Shown here in pieces: positions 10,690-22,955 of a stretch of 64,000 nt of DNA. Where the stretch lies: contig JAHFWL010000435.1 of the NCBI GenBank assembly GCA_021292165.1, forward strand, positions 248,001-312,000, given 5' to 3'. The stretch comes from Shinisaurus crocodilurus (lineage: Eukaryota; Chordata; Lepidosauria; Squamata; Shinisauridae). Both the position numbers and the translations under genes were made by a program. Every line of letters starts with the position of its first letter. Positions within the stretch are counted from its first letter, which is position 1. The notes below the pieces were generated by a model. It did no database searches. It saw only the letters and a list, made by a program, of their open reading frames with translations, and was not told the origin of the DNA.

Positions 10690-11519
10690 AAAGCACCATG
10701 CACATTGCTGGTACAATAATAATAATGACAACAACAGCAATCACCACCATCATCATGGGTCTGGAGATCAAAGTGGCTTCAGAGTGGCCAGAGCCTGTTA
10801 GAGCATCCTGGGGTGGGTGGCTAGGGCGTTTTTCTGTTTTCTTTTGTCTTCTAGCTAAAATTCAGCCCATCCAGATCAGGGCCATGGCATTGGGGAGACT
10901 TCTGGTCTCCACATTTGTGTCTCTGTGATCTGTTATGGGTTATGAGCTGTTTCAGGTTGGTGATTGACAAGCCAAGTTGATACAAATATACATCAAATAA
11001 ATAAATAGGCATGCCTAGATGTTCAGCCTTAGTTACCAACACATTGAATTAAAGGATGCATTTCTGCACAAAGAGAAAATTTGTAGTTGAGCCAAATATT
11101 ATAACATGGCAAATACTTACAATATAATAAGAGATAAGGATAAACATTTAATAACTATAGCATTTTACCTATCATTGCAGGGAAATTTAGGGAGAGGCAG
11201 AACATAAGGAGGATCAGAAAAGGAACATATAGATCTAGCATCAGAAAGAAAGTAGTACTTAAAACAGTAGAGTGAAGTTTGAAGGCCTGAGTACAGGATA
11301 CAGGAGAACAAAGAAAAATACTGAGGGTTCAGCACCAGTCAAGGTTTTTAATTTTCAATTTTGAGATCCAAACCCTGAGAGGGAGGAGAGTCATGGTTAC
11401 ATGACTGTTTGTTTGTAATGAAGACTTTTCACCCACGTATTTATTATTTATTTATTTATTTAATAATAATGTTTATTTTTATAATAATGTATTTATTGTT
11501 AATGTTGTGTGTGTGTATA

Positions 11520-11561
<42 letters not shown>

Positions 11562-12250
11562 GTTAGTTGTATTTATTGATTTGGGGTTTTCTTTTTCCCT
11601 CAGGCTTCCCTAAATGCAAACCATAAATTCCAAGGTTTCTGTGCTTAAAATACTGCATTTTTGTGTGTTTCCTCTAGTAACGTTTGTACCTGACCATGCC
11701 CTTTGGTTGCCTGGCCATACCCTTGGCCACACCCTCATGTTGCCTGGCCACACCCTCTTGATCACACCTTCATGTTGCTTAACCATACCTCTTACAAATT
11801 CACATGTGTGTCCTTATTTTCATCTGTGAAATGTTGGAGGGTATGCCATTTATCTGTCTTTTTCCTCATTTCAGAATCCAGAGATCCAGGCTGAGAGAAA
11901 TCTCTGCCTTCTCTTCCAACAGGAAACAAACAATCTTGCTGTTTATGAGCCAAACCAAAGATTTCTTCCATTCCATTCCTTATCCCCAAAAGGCCTTGTC
12001 CCCAGTATTCCTGCACTGCCAAAATAGGACCTCAGTTGATTTTATCCCCACTAGGGAAAAGATACACATATTTTGCAACACTAACTTTTACCCTATACAA
12101 GTTTACTCAAAAGTAAATTCTATTTTATATTTATTCATTTATTTAAAATAATTTAAAATAATGTTTAGGTTGCCCTTAAGGGTAGAACTTCTCAAGGTCT
12201 TTAAGCCTGGCTGCTACATCTCCTCTGCAAATCAGGACAATCCGCCGCAG
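10690..12250. other. Intergenic, microsatellite and small tandem repeat only
   Basis: It holds a (CA)n run at about 11523-11556 and a ~33-bp unit repeated about 2.5 times at 11706-11790 (TTGCCTGGCCACACCCTC and variants). No supported gene. Confidence 0.6.
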
Positions 12251-12255
12251 GGTCA

Positions 12256-12741
12256 TAGGGTGGCCACTCACGCATCGCCAAAAGAGAGGAAATGCATCAC
12301 CAACAGACAAGGACAAAAGTGGACAGAGATTTGCATAAAATTTACCTATGCTAATTTATAGGTATAGATGCAAACTGAGAGATAATTATTACAATTTAAA
12401 TGCACATACATCTCACCAAAGTGGGGAAGACTATGACCAGGTGACCTGTGTGCCTATCTCTACAGTCTGCTGTCCAGGTACTAACTGTGGATGGGCAACT
12501 TCATGGTCCCTGCTCTCCCTTCTTATGGTTCCTTATTTATTTATTTATTTATTACATTTCTATACCAACCAATAGCTAAAGCTCCCTTATCTATAGCCCA
12601 AAGCGCTCCTTATCTTTAAACAGGAGTTGCTTGGACTGGCCAGCCCTTCAAACAGAGGATGCCTTCAAATAGAGGACAGTTCTCTAGCAGCCCTTCAAAC
12701 AGAGGACTGTCCTCTATAAAGTAGGACACATGGACACCCTG
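12256..12741. mobile_element. hAT-like element, AGGGTGGCCA family (copy 1)
   Basis: It begins TAGGGTGGCCACTCACG and ends ATGGACACCCTG. The interior shares TTTGCATA and CTAATTTATA segments and a CAAATAGAGGACAGT motif with 32931-33258. No clear target duplication is seen here, so ends are approximate. Confidence 0.6.
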
Positions 12742-13027
12742 AGCAGGGAAGTAGCAGGTGGGAGATGTAACCCTTCCCCACCCATTGACTTTCCCCTGCA
12801 AACTCTCTGCTAGCTGCTCCTTTCCCCACGCAATAGGAGAAAACAGAGGTTTGGAATCTGAGCTGGAGGGAAAGTAGTGAACAGGACAGGAGACAGTTGC
12901 AGGGGAAAAGCAGCGAGTGCCGGAAGGGCCTTCCTTCCATCTGCAGCTTGTCCCCTGCAAATTGCACTACCCTAGCTCAGTTTGCAGAAGAGAAGTAGAA
13001 GCCTGGATTTGAACAGTAATTTAAGGC

Positions 13028-13147
13028 ATGAGTGGGTAATATGTGGCCCTCCAGATATTTTGACCTACACTTCCTATCAACCCTAGCCAGCATGGCCAAT
13101 GGTTAGGGATAATGAGAGTTGTAGGCCAAAACAAGTTGTCCACCCTT
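13028..13147. mobile_element. hAT-like MITE, GTGGCCCTCCAG family (copy 2)
   Basis: GAGTGGGTAATATGTGGCCC at the left pairs loosely with CAAGTTGTCCACCCTTA at the right, and the core has GCCAGCATGGCCAATGG. The layout matches 60241-60375. Confidence 0.7.
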
Positions 13148-13260
13148 ATTTAGAGTATCAAGAAATTTAACCTCTTTGTTGTGACTGGAACGTGAATTCA
13201 CCCAGTCAGTGTGGGGCTAATTGAAGTCACCCATTATTGCAACACATCCTTGTTTGGAGG

Positions 13261-14419
13261 TGTCATGCCCCTGCCCATGGGCAAAGCGTTTATAGCTATA
13301 AGTATGTATGGGGAAGGGGGAGTGTGAGAGGAGTGTGGAATGTTGAGTTGTCTGCTGATTGGCTGAGAGAGTGAGAAGGGTGTGTGTGAAGCCTGTGCGA
13401 TGATAAACAGTGGGTGGTGTGGCAGAGGGGCCTCTGGCGATAGATGGGGAGAGAGAGAAAAAGAGAGGGGGGGAGTGCTGTTTGAGGAGAGCTGTGGAGT
13501 CTGGAGAGGGAGAGGGAGAGGGGGGAGAGAAGTCTGAGTGGAGTTGGGAGCTGCAGCCTTGTCTGGGGGGGGGGTTCACACTTAGGCTATTTGGGTGCAT
13601 TACACAAACACTTGGAGAAAAGTCGCGACTCTGATTACATTTCTCGGAGTAGAGGCATTAATTGAATTATAGAGAAAGTCTGGACTTTCCGGGAGCAATA
13701 AAAGCCTGATGAAGTATAATCTCCAAAACAGGAATATAATCCCTTTTACTCAGCACTGGTTAGGCCTCATCTTGAGTACTGCATCCAGTTCTGGGCACCA
13801 CACTTAAGAAGGACGTACGTAGAAAACTGGAGAGGGTTCAGAGGATGGGCCAACAAGATGCTAAAGGGACTGGAAACAAGGCCCTGATGAGGAGGAGACT
13901 GAAGAAACTGGCATGTTAGCTCAGAAGAGGAGAATGAGGGGAGATATGATCGCACTCTTCCAGTACTTGAAGGGTTGTCACACAGAGGAGGACCAGGATC
14001 TCTTCTCGATCATCCCAGTTTGCAGGACACGGAATAATGGGCTCAAGTTACAGGAACCCAGATTCCACCTAAACATCAGGAAAATATTCCTGACTGTCAG
14101 AGCAATAAGACAATGGAACCAACTACCTAGGGAGGTGGTGGGCTCTCCCAATCTGGAGGCATTCAAGGCGCAGCTGGACAGCAATCTGTCAGGGATGCTT
14201 TGACCTGGATTCCTGCATTGAGCAGGGGGTTGGACTTGATGGCCTTGTAGGCCCCTTCCAACTCTACTTTTCTATGCTTCTATGAACATTATCCATTAAT
14301 TGTAAATAAATAAACTTGTTTCATTTTTAAAACTTAAAAGGTGTGGTCTGATTTGGTTACCCTGGAGGGGGTTGGTGGCAGCGGAGGAGATTGGGAGAGT
14401 ATGGAGGTGGGGTCTGACA
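13261..14419 (+). repeat. Putative LTR interrupted by a CR1 fragment
   Basis: The sequence begins TGTCATGCCC and ends GGGTCTGACA, giving TG...CA ends with TGTCA/TGACA symmetry. An AATAAA lies at about 13697 and another in AAATAAATAAAC near 14310. The body is interrupted by a plus-strand CR1 3' end at about 13738-14287. No target duplication or second LTR was found, so the LTR call is tentative. Confidence 0.4.
13738..14287 (+). mobile_element. CR1 LINE 3' end (sense)
   Basis: It matches the end of the large CR1 at 56602 in opposite orientation: CATCTTGAGTACTGCATCC, then a frame at 13913-14203 with NNGLKLQEPRFHLNIRK and the 3' tail TTCCAACTCTACTTTTC. It is a strongly 5'-truncated copy. Confidence 0.9.
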
Positions 14420-15640
14420 GGTGGTGGTGAGCGGGTCGTGGGCGTCACAGGTGGTGGCAGTGTCGGGATATGACCGTAGTAAAGCTTCAGGTGCGAATCA
14501 CAAGGTGGGGGTGAGGGGAGAGACATCACAGGAGGCCTCCCTGATTTTCCATCCCAAGATCACCCTGAGCAATCTTCTTTTTATTTTCCCCAAGAATGAC
14601 TTAAAACTGTAAAAGGAATCTGAGTGAACATGTTTAGTAATCATGTTTGTGTTTAGTAATGACTTTTAGTTTTAAAAAAAGAAAGAAGTCATGCATGGGT
14701 TTAGTAATCTTTGAAACAAGGGACGCTTTTTAGCTGCCTTTTTTTCTCTGTAGATGATCTTTAAAAATGGTCCAAGAAAACAAATGCATTAACAAATATT
14801 TATACTTCTTGGCAACAGGATTCTGATGTACCTTCATTCATGGGATATACACTATGAAGATGTGGAGTTGTTTAATGAAGGAGAGAATGAAATGACTCCA
14901 ACTCGTGGACATAATCCTCAAGGTGAAAACCTGAATTAGCAGCTGAAATAGATTTAGGTGCAGCCTACAAGAAACTGACCCCAAAGTTCCCATCCTTATC
15001 AGTGTGGCTTTGGAGTGGGGCAGATCTTTGTGGTTTATGTCCCTGTCTTCAGTACAACCGGTGCCTTCTAAAGAATAAAAAGATGGACTGACATAATTAT
15101 ATTTGCCATGTACTGGGAGACATACCTAAGTCCAGAACCCTGAATATGTTCTGACCCCTAATGTGCAAATGGAGTTTCTATACATACAGCAAAACCCATT
15201 AATTTCAGTGGAAAGCAAAGGGCCACCCACACACAAAGGGATGCACAAGGCACTTTCCTGTTGAATTGAAACTTGAAGGAGACTTGTGTGAAGATAATAA
15301 CCTCTGCACAGTCTACAAATTTGCTGGAGCAAGATATTTAATTTTTCTCATTAAGGCCTTTACCACTATTTAATATTCATTCATAATATCAAGACTGCTT
15401 CTTTAACAGATTTTTAAATGCACCCTGAAAATTACTGCATTAAGCAAACCAAAACATTATTGTTTATAGTTTCCTGAAGTATGTGGTTCTTATGGGTTGG
15501 ATCCAGAGGACATCAGTCATGCTTTAGTCCCATTTGGAACTAAAGTGTGACTAATGTTTTCTGGATCCAGCTCTATATCTTTACAATTTTTTTTTCTTGT
15601 ATTAGGTTGTGACTTCTAAAAGAGAATTTTACAGTTTCAT
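14420..15640. other. Intergenic, nothing recognised
   Basis: AT-rich sequence without supported coding, RNA or repeat features apart from a few GGTGGTGG motifs at about 14420-14460 just outside the putative LTR. Confidence 0.6.
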
Positions 15641-15644
15641 ATAT

Positions 15645-15803
15645 TTCATAGATTATAGAGTTGGAAGGGGCCTACAAGGCTATCAAGTCCAACCCCCTGC
15701 CCTGCTTAATGCAGGAAACTAGAGAGGGGTCTCTCATCAAGTAATAACCAGGCTTGGCCCTGCTTAGCTTTTCACACTCAGACAAGCTGAGTCAGCATAA
15801 GCC
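15645..15803 (-). mobile_element. 5S rRNA-derived SINE with CR1 tail (copy 1)
   Basis: On the minus strand a 5S-like block (AAGCTAAGCAGGGCCAAGCC, then CTGGTTATTACTTGATGAGAG) is followed by a CR1-type end, GTTGGACTTGATAGCCTTG. The plus-sense copy at 44510-44680 is better preserved. Confidence 0.8.
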
Positions 15804-15939
15804 ACAGGTTCTGTTACTGTTGTTGTTATTATGTAGTAGTATTTCAAGATAGCAAAACAATGCTAGAAATACAGGACTGGCTAAATATTATTTGATCTGG
15901 GCATCAGATTTTTTTTTTAAAAAATATATCCACTACCCA

Positions 15940-16190
15940 TGCAGCTGGGAGTAAGCCTCATTGTACTCAACAGGACTTACTGAGTAAACTTGTATAGGAT
16001 TGCACTCTTACAGTGCAATCCTCTACATGTCTACACAAAAGAAAGTCCCACTCCGTTCAATGGGACTTACTCCCAGATAAGTAGATGTACCACTACAGCC
16101 TTAGGCTGCAATCCTATACCCATTTACCTGGGAGTAAATTCCATTGAACTCAGTGGGGCTTACTTCTGAGTCGACATGCACAGGATTACT
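15940..16190. repeat. Short repeats, GGGAGTAA/GGACTTAC family
   Basis: Three adjoining degenerate units share CTGGGAGTAA, ATTGAACTCAGTGGGGCTTA and GGATTGCACT motifs. The last unit (about 16103-16190) matches 47891-47987, and related pieces lie at 29385-29580. Confidence 0.7.
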
Positions 16191-16676
16191 CTGTAAATCT
16201 CTTTCCTCACACACACACACACACACACACACCCCGTAATGGATACCTTCTCGAAAATCAGGGGAAACCACTTGAAAGTGGGGGGAAATATTTCATCTGC
16301 TAAATTGTGCTGTAATAAAAATAAACCAATAAACTGGAGCTTTAGCATCTAGCAGTCGACATACCACCTGGGAAGGAGAGAGCATATTCCATAACAGACA
16401 TGTGACTGTTTCCAGCATCACTTTTTCCATTCAAAATGACCCAAACATTTTCTCCACTAAGTTGTAATTATGCCAAGGCATGAGTGAATGTGTGCATATT
16501 GCCAACAATTTGGAAAAGGGGAAGTATACACATATGGAGTAGTAGCCTTTTTGGCAGTTTATCTCTGCAAAGGCAAAAAAAAAAATCAGCCTAAAAAGCC
16601 TTTGATGAGTAAGAATTCATCCAATAAAGTTACGCAATCATTCTGTGGATTGTGAACCTGCTGCAACCCTAGAGCT

Positions 16677-16795
16677 CAGCCTTCCCTAACCTGGTGCCCT
16701 CCAGATGTGTTGGGCTACAACTCCCATTATGCTGGGTGGGGGTGATGGGAATTTTAATCCAACACATCTGGAGGGCACCAGGTTGGGGAAGGTTA
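16677..16795. mobile_element. hAT-like MITE with CACCAGGTTGGGGAAGG arm
   Basis: Inverted arms (CAGCCTTCCCTAACCTGGTG and its near complement) enclose a short core. The flanks CTAGAGCT (16669-16676) and CTATAGCT (16796-16803) match at 7 of 8 bases, consistent with an aged 8-bp duplication. Confidence 0.85.
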
Positions 16796-16803
16796 CTATA
16801 GCT

Positions 16804-18240
16804 TATCTCTGTTTTCTAGAACTCATTCCCTCCACTGCTCTAATCAATGCACAAACCCTCATAACCACACAGGAAGAAATGCTCAACCCAGACAGCCACA
16901 CAGGCCTGCTACTATAGTTCCATTCTGTTTTGTTTAGCTGCAGCAGGAACACCAAAAGTTGGTGACTGTAGCTTAGTCATATGGTTATGTTTTTAAAGGG
17001 GGGGGGCATATTTTTAATAGAGCAAAGACTGTGAAGGGCCAGCAACATTAACTCCACCCACTGGGCTGGTTCGCACGATCAAGACAAGCTGCTGTGGCTT
17101 AAACAAAACGGAAGAGAGAAAAAATCTCAGGTGCCTACTGAAATATTTGTTGCCCAATGCGTCAGGGGCAAAAAAAAATTCAAGTGCTGCTCGAAACGGA
17201 ATGCTTCAGCTAATCTCGTGAGTAAACATTTTAGGAAAGCATGACTGCGTATCCCAGGCTATCCATCAAACAGCACAGAAATTTGCCATGACAAGAAGGT
17301 AATGTGAAAATGAGTAATAGTTGGGACTTGCAACACGATCTTGCAGGGTAGAGCACTCTATTCAGGCTTCCAGTCAGCCAGCCTTGTCCTCTGCTAGGGT
17401 ACTCCATTACATTTTCCCTCTCTTCCAGTTTTCAGCTTTCCCCTCAATGGTCAGCTAGCATTACATGCTCACTAAGCATGTTCCATCATTATTGGGCTTT
17501 TTTGGGTGTTCCCCCCCTCCCGCTCCTTAGGGGTTTGCTTCTAAAAGTTCTTTTCTTATTATTTGTTTTTGGTACTTCTGCAAACCTTGGGTTTCATCCA
17601 AGCCTGATGATACTTGGATGATACATCCAAGGCAAGCGTCTTGTAGTGAGAATGACACCATTTTGGCTACATAAGGATTCATGTTTGGAAAATGAGTTCC
17701 CTATTACTAGATGATTATTTTCAAGGGTAGTTCTGGGAAGTTTTTAAATGTGATCAAGGCCAGTCCTACCATTAGACAAGAAGTTGGTCAAATCCACCTT
17801 AGGTGGCAGATTTTGGATAGTATTAAAAGCAGATAAAAACCACAGGTAATTCTGCTGGTCCATTAACAGGAAAAATCCAAAAGCAACAGCGGTATATTAT
17901 CTTTTGTTAGGTTCAACTAAAAGGTCAAACAGTAGTGAGCAAGCTTTCAAGTTCTCCAGATTTATTTTCTAGGCTAGATGTTTGTTTTTTAAAAAAATGG
18001 AGTGGGGGAGGAGAAATAAGCTGTATTTCAGGGTGTCATAGGAAAGCCCCAAAGCTTGCAGTTTGTGTAATACTCTCAAGAAGGAGTACACAAGGTGTTA
18101 TGCAGATGTAGGGTGAAATCTTATTCATGTTTACTCAGAAACAAATCCCACTATGCCCCATGCCTTCTATGTGGTGGTACCTAGACTCTAGAAGTTCTTA
18201 CACAGGAAGCTCACATAGCCATGTCTCAAATCCCAGCCTT
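16804..18240. other. Intergenic, nothing recognised
   Basis: No coding exon, RNA gene or clear repeat could be supported on either strand. Confidence 0.6.
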
Positions 18241-18246
18241 CAGAAA

Positions 18247-19278
18247 GATTCTTAACAGCACAATCCAGTGTGGCCACCCATAACCCTCTGAACTTGGAGG
18301 ATAACAGGCATCTGTAGCGGACAGGACCCCTCCTCCACACCTCACACCCTCAATGTGTACTTCGCTCTCACCAAGTGCCACCTTGTATTGGTCACTTCAG
18401 ACTTTAAGCTGTCTTCTTAAGCTGCGTTAGCCGATTATATATCTTAGGCCTTATATGTAGCTGTTCACCCACGTTTGTTTTATTTGAATACTTGGAGTAG
18501 GGTGCCCCTACGTTAATTCCCTTCTTACTTTCCTGTCCACCAGTCAGACTCTGGACACTTAGAACTTTGAATAAAAAGGTTGATTTATTGTTCTAACAAA
18601 GTCTCTAAACTGATATTCAACTCAGGCACAGATAACTTGGATTTTCAACAGTTAATTCAAACTTGTTCTTTGCTTAGATTCAGGTTAAAGGCAGGCAGAT
18701 GTTATACAGTGTTCTTTGTATCAACTTGGCTTGGTTACTTGAAGTTACAGTATCAGACCAGGGAACTTAACTGTCCCTCTCACTAGTCCAGAGCTTCACC
18801 TTCTTCCTCAGACAGAAGGTCCTTCACTCCCTAAGCGGAAACTCCTGTGAACTGTTCTCTACTAACACCTTCACGTTTGCTTTCTCACAACTTAGTACTA
18901 GATTTCCTGTCTGAACTCTTCTTTTCAGTACCACCTTTCCTTACCTACTCTTCTAACCTCCCACTCCCTCTCTCACTCCAACCCACTCTCTCCCCAACTG
19001 ACAACCTACTCCCCTTAACTGCCAACTCCCTGGGGTTCTATGCTCTCTGCTTCAACCAATCAGAGCCTCTGGAATGTTCAGGTTGGCCCCTCCCCGGGCT
19101 TCTGCCTGTTACTCTGCCACAGCATCCTATCGAGGGTGGAAAGAGCGCAGAAGCGAAGGTTGCCTCCGTACTTCTCCCTCCTTGCAAAAGACTTAGACAG
19201 CTGATTTCGGGACTCCAGAGTCCAGCCTCTCCTATGGAGGTCCAGCCAGCATCTAGCCGCAGTAGGATTGTACCCTAA
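18247..19278. other. Unresolved pyrimidine-rich segment, possible nonautonomous element
   Basis: It starts near GCACAATCCAGTG and ends near GTAGGATTGTACCC, loosely inverted ends like those of the AATCCTA family. The motif CGCAGAAGCG...TTGCCTCCGT at about 19146-19170 recurs at 50985-51018. Most of the middle is CT-rich. Plus-strand frames here show no recognisable protein. Confidence 0.35.
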
Positions 19279-19289
19279 AACTATTTTGT

Positions 19290-20070
19290 TTAAACACACG
19301 TTTGAAGTTGCTTGGTCCCCAGGGCCGATTATGGTCCATCCATCTGCTGTTTTAGTATTCTGTTGTTTTAACTGATGTTTTACCCTTTAGACTGTTATGC
19401 TTTGATTCTGTTTGCAGGCTGCTTTGGGCCCCCCAAAGCAGAACATCTACTATATAAATAAAAGCCACTGAGCCCTTGGCAAAATGCCATTTCCTTATGG
19501 GCATATTGTGTGTGGGGGGGCACCAGTACTGTAATCTGCAGTAGGCAACTGCCCATGTGGGGGCTGCCATCTAAAAAGTCCCACAATGCCCTCGAGCAGA
19601 GCAGGGATGAGTGAGCATTTCATTTCAATTTGGTTTCGATAAGAATTTACCAAAATTCACTTTTCTCTCTCTCTTCATATTCTGGAAGGAAAGAACATGA
19701 TATCTATCTATCTATCTATCTAAATTGAATGTGGAAGAAACAAAAACCGAAGATTTGTCCATCCAGGCTCAGGGCTGTGAGTGCTTTGCTCCTATATGTC
19801 TGGGTTTAAATCCCTGTGCATTCAACCATGTTAGTTAGTGCTGAAGAAGGATTTGCCACCCCTTTTTTTTCTGACAAGCCCCTCATCTTTAACAGTGTTG
19901 TGGCTGGAGGAGGGAACAATGGGAAATTCTCCTTGCCGGGAATAGCGATACCTGTCGAATTTGGACCGTGCAGATGGGTGAGGAATTTGTTTCAGTTTGG
20001 GGTTTTATTTAATAACAATTCACCAACATTCACAAATGTTTTCAAATGTGGGACAGAAAGAACTTGAGAT

Positions 20071-20101
<31 letters not shown>

Positions 20102-20930
20102 TTTTAATGACTGCAGGAGAAAGTGAACCTGGCAGATTTGTCCCTCCCTCCCTGGAAGGCTGCTCTGTCAGGGGCACTGAGGGAAATTAAAATGGCAGGC
20201 AGCTTACACGCCCAGCTGCCTGGAGCAGTGTGGGCCCTGGCAGTAAGTTGGGGCCCTGGCAGCTGGCTGCTGACGCTGCCTCTGAACTGAGTAACTAGCT
20301 ACAAAGGCGGGCACGGCTCTTATACCATTCATAATTGTGTACAAAAAGGCATTTTAGCAAGTCATGCAGGTGTGAGGAAATGCTGCACCCACCGAGATTA
20401 CTTTGATGATGCAACTGTTAAAGGTTCAGGTGTCTCCTCCTCCTTTGCCTCTCTGTTCACCTGTAGACAAATTATTTCATAGGGATCTGTTCAGTGTGGA
20501 ACTATTTATTTCTAGTTGTTTTGGAATGCCTGAGCAGTGAATGGGATTTTGGGAGTTCTTTTATTGCTGCGTTATCTAACTGTGCTAACCCCCCCCCCCC
20601 CACACACACACACACACATTGTACTTTAAAATTATTATCCGTTTGAGGCTGCCAAGATATTGGGCATGCCGTTTGGCTAGATAGGCTCTGTCTGTGGTAG
20701 CAACTACTGTATGTTGTTCAAAGCAGGGCAAATGCTGAGACTTGGGAATTACACACATAAGTGCTGTTTATGTGTGACTCACTAGGGTTGCGGCCAGGAC
20801 CAGCCTGAGATATTTTTTCCTGCAAAGGAAAAAATGGCATCCTCCTCTGCATTCCACATACAGAAGCCACCTGGACTGGTAGTAGCAGAATCTTACTTCA
20901 ACACTGGCAATGGGATAGGGCCCCCTCTTC
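19290..20930. other. Intergenic with microsatellites
   Basis: It contains (TATC)n at about 19701-19722, (TTTA)n at about 20070-20105 and C/CA runs at about 20590-20620. A segment at about 20788-20930 resembles 38940-39050. No gene. Confidence 0.6.
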
Positions 20931-20946
20931 CACAGGCTAGTTTAGA

Positions 20947-21012
20947 GCAGTGTTCTCCAATCTTGGGTCCCCAGATGTTTTTGGCCTACAACTCCCAGCA
21001 TGCCCGAGCCAG
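20947..21012. mobile_element. Truncated hAT-like palindromic MITE
   Basis: Only the left arm of the 5486-type element is present (CAGTGTTCTCCAATCTTGGG ...). It is cut at GAGCCAGC, where the LINE tail begins. Confidence 0.8.
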
Positions 21013-22081
21013 CTACTGATCAAGGTAAATGATCAAGGGGCTGGAGCAACTCCCCTGCGAGGAAAGGTTACAGCAGCTGGGATTGCTTAAAAAAAAGGGT
21101 GAGTAAGGGGAAAAATGATAGATGTGTACAAAATTATGCATTGTGTGGAGAAAGTGGATAGGGAGACATTTTTCTCCCTTTCTTGTAATACTAGAACCCA
21201 GGGGGGGTCCTCCCATGAAGCTGATTGGTGGGAGGGTCAGGACAGATAAAGGGAAGTACTTCTTCACACACGGCATAGTTAAACTATGGAATTCACTTCC
21301 ACAAAATGTAGTGATGGCCACCAATTTGGAGGGCTTTAAAAGGGGACTGGACAAATTCATGAAGGAGAACGCAATCAATGGGTACTAGTCCTGATGGCTA
21401 TATGCTACCTCCAGGATCAAAGGCAGTGGGCCGGTTCACAGTTCACATGACCCGGGCAGCGAGCGGGGGAGGCACCACGGGGCCACTGGCGGGGTCCGGC
21501 GGGGCGCCGCAGACGACCTGCGCCCCGCACGCGTGGGCGGACCCCGGTGGAGCCAGCAGTTCCCGCACCACAGCGCGGGCCTCCCAGCGCTAGGGGGCGC
21601 TAGCTCGGGATGTCCAGTGGGGCCATTTGCCCCTACAGGCCGGAGCGGCCGCTCTGGGCTGCCGCATCTCCGGCTGCTCTGGGCTGCCGCCTCTGTGTGG
21701 CCACGGGAGGCCCCTGCGGGACAGCCGCCCGCTATTCGCATGGCAGGGTGGCCACACGCGGTAGGGGCTTACCCCTTTACTGCCCATGGTAACTTTCCGT
21801 GCTTCCCGCACGCGGCCGTCCTGCCGGGGCGCCCCCAGCTGGCGTTTGCACGACATGGGAGTCGCGGAGGGCTTCTGCTCCCCCGTGGTTCCCATGTCGT
21901 GTGAACCGGCCCAGTATGCCTATGTACACCAGGCCAGCTGCGGGGGAACATGGGTGGGAAGGTCCTGTTACACTCATATCCTGCTTTTGGGATCCTGTGG
22001 GCAGCTGGTTGACCACTGTGTGAACAGAATGCTGGACTAGATAGACCCCTGGCCTGCCCTGATCTAGCATGGCTCTTCCTA
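21013..22081 (+). mobile_element. CR1/L3-like LINE 3' end, split by a 485-bp insertion
   Basis: A plus-strand frame at 21122-21388 carries the end of a reverse transcriptase protein (VKLWNSLPQNVV, LEGFKRGLDKFM). The 3' region resumes after the insertion with ATGCCTATGTACACCAG, AATGCTGGACTAGATAGACC and the tail CTCTTCCTATGTTCTTA. Related fragments are at 22085 (minus), 33812 (minus), 50150 (+), 53755 (+) and 59400 (minus). The family assignment is approximate. Confidence 0.8.
21428..21912. mobile_element. GC-rich MITE with 3-bp target duplication (Harbinger-like)
   Basis: A 485-bp insertion beginning GGGCCGGTTCACA and ending TGTGAACCGGCCC, flanked by AGT (21425-21427 and 21913-21915). Removing it restores the uninterrupted LINE sequence seen elsewhere (GGCAGTATGCC). 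A 3-bp duplication with GGGCC ends suggests PIF/Harbinger. It is very GC- and CpG-rich, and its overlapping frames are artefacts of that composition. Confidence 0.85.
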
Positions 22082-22084
22082 TGT

Positions 22085-22385
22085 TCTTATCATTCTGCCT
22101 CTGATACTGGAGGTAGCATATAGCCAATCAGGGCTAGTAGCCACTGATAGCCTTCTCCTTCAGGAATGTGTCCAATCCCTTTTTAAAGCCCTCCAAATTG
22201 GTGTCCGTCACTACATCTTGTGGAAGTGAATTGCCATAGTTTAACTATGCAGTGTGTGAAGTCCTTCCTTTTATCTGTCCTAACCCTCCCACCAGTCAGC
22301 TTCATGGGAGGACCCCCCATGGGTTCTAGTATTAGGAGGGAGGGAGTAAAATGTCTCCCTATCCACTTTCTCCACACCATGCATA
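22085..22385 (-). mobile_element. CR1/L3-like LINE 3' end, tail-to-tail with the previous copy
   Basis: The minus-strand counterpart of 21020-21400. It includes CTCCACACCATGC, GGGAGGACCCCCCATGGG and GTTTAACTATGCAGTGTG. It abuts the preceding plus-strand copy, forming a long imperfect inverted repeat. Confidence 0.8.
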
Positions 22386-22955
22386 TGGACAGTGACCCAG
22401 TATAACTCAGCGTCCTGTGTTTCCCAAACATTCAGTTGAATTGTCCACTAATATGGACATGTGGTTGTGCTAACCAGCCCTGCAAACCTGGGCACATGTG
22501 CACAAGCAAGCAACCTCATGCAAGCAGGGCTTTGACACAATCTGCCTATGGCAAAAAAAAGGGGGGGCGAAGTGGGGCGGGGGTTGATACCATCCCTGAT
22601 GGAGATTGCAGATTTTATTTTTAGGTCAAGTATTTGTTCCTAGAATACATACTAGAGCCGCTGCACCAAAATATAGCAGCATGGGGGGGGGGGGGGATGC
22701 CTACATCAAGGATATATAATCTAAAACTGGGAACGAGCTAATGAAAAATCCTTGAAACTTGGCTGAATTCGCTGAAGTCAAGTGCAAGAATAGATGGGGA
22801 TGGGGAACCAGCTCCAAACATCTGCTCTGCAGACTTCAGAAAACAATTCCTTTTAAAACTGGGGTAGGTGGGGACCTAACGGGATCATGCATTTGTTTGT
22901 AAACTGGACTGTGGAGAAGAGAGAGACATCCTCCCCAAAACTGATCCCTGCCAGG
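22386..22955. other. Upstream flank of PTGIS, nothing recognised
   Basis: A/G runs at about 22552-22568 and 22684-22696 are the only conspicuous features before the CpG-rich promoter block. Confidence 0.6.

Noticed and set aside
21436..22127. Several overlapping frames of 60-123 codons on both strands
   Set aside because: They are all within the GC-rich Harbinger-like MITE and LINE tail; presence in all six frames shows they result from composition.
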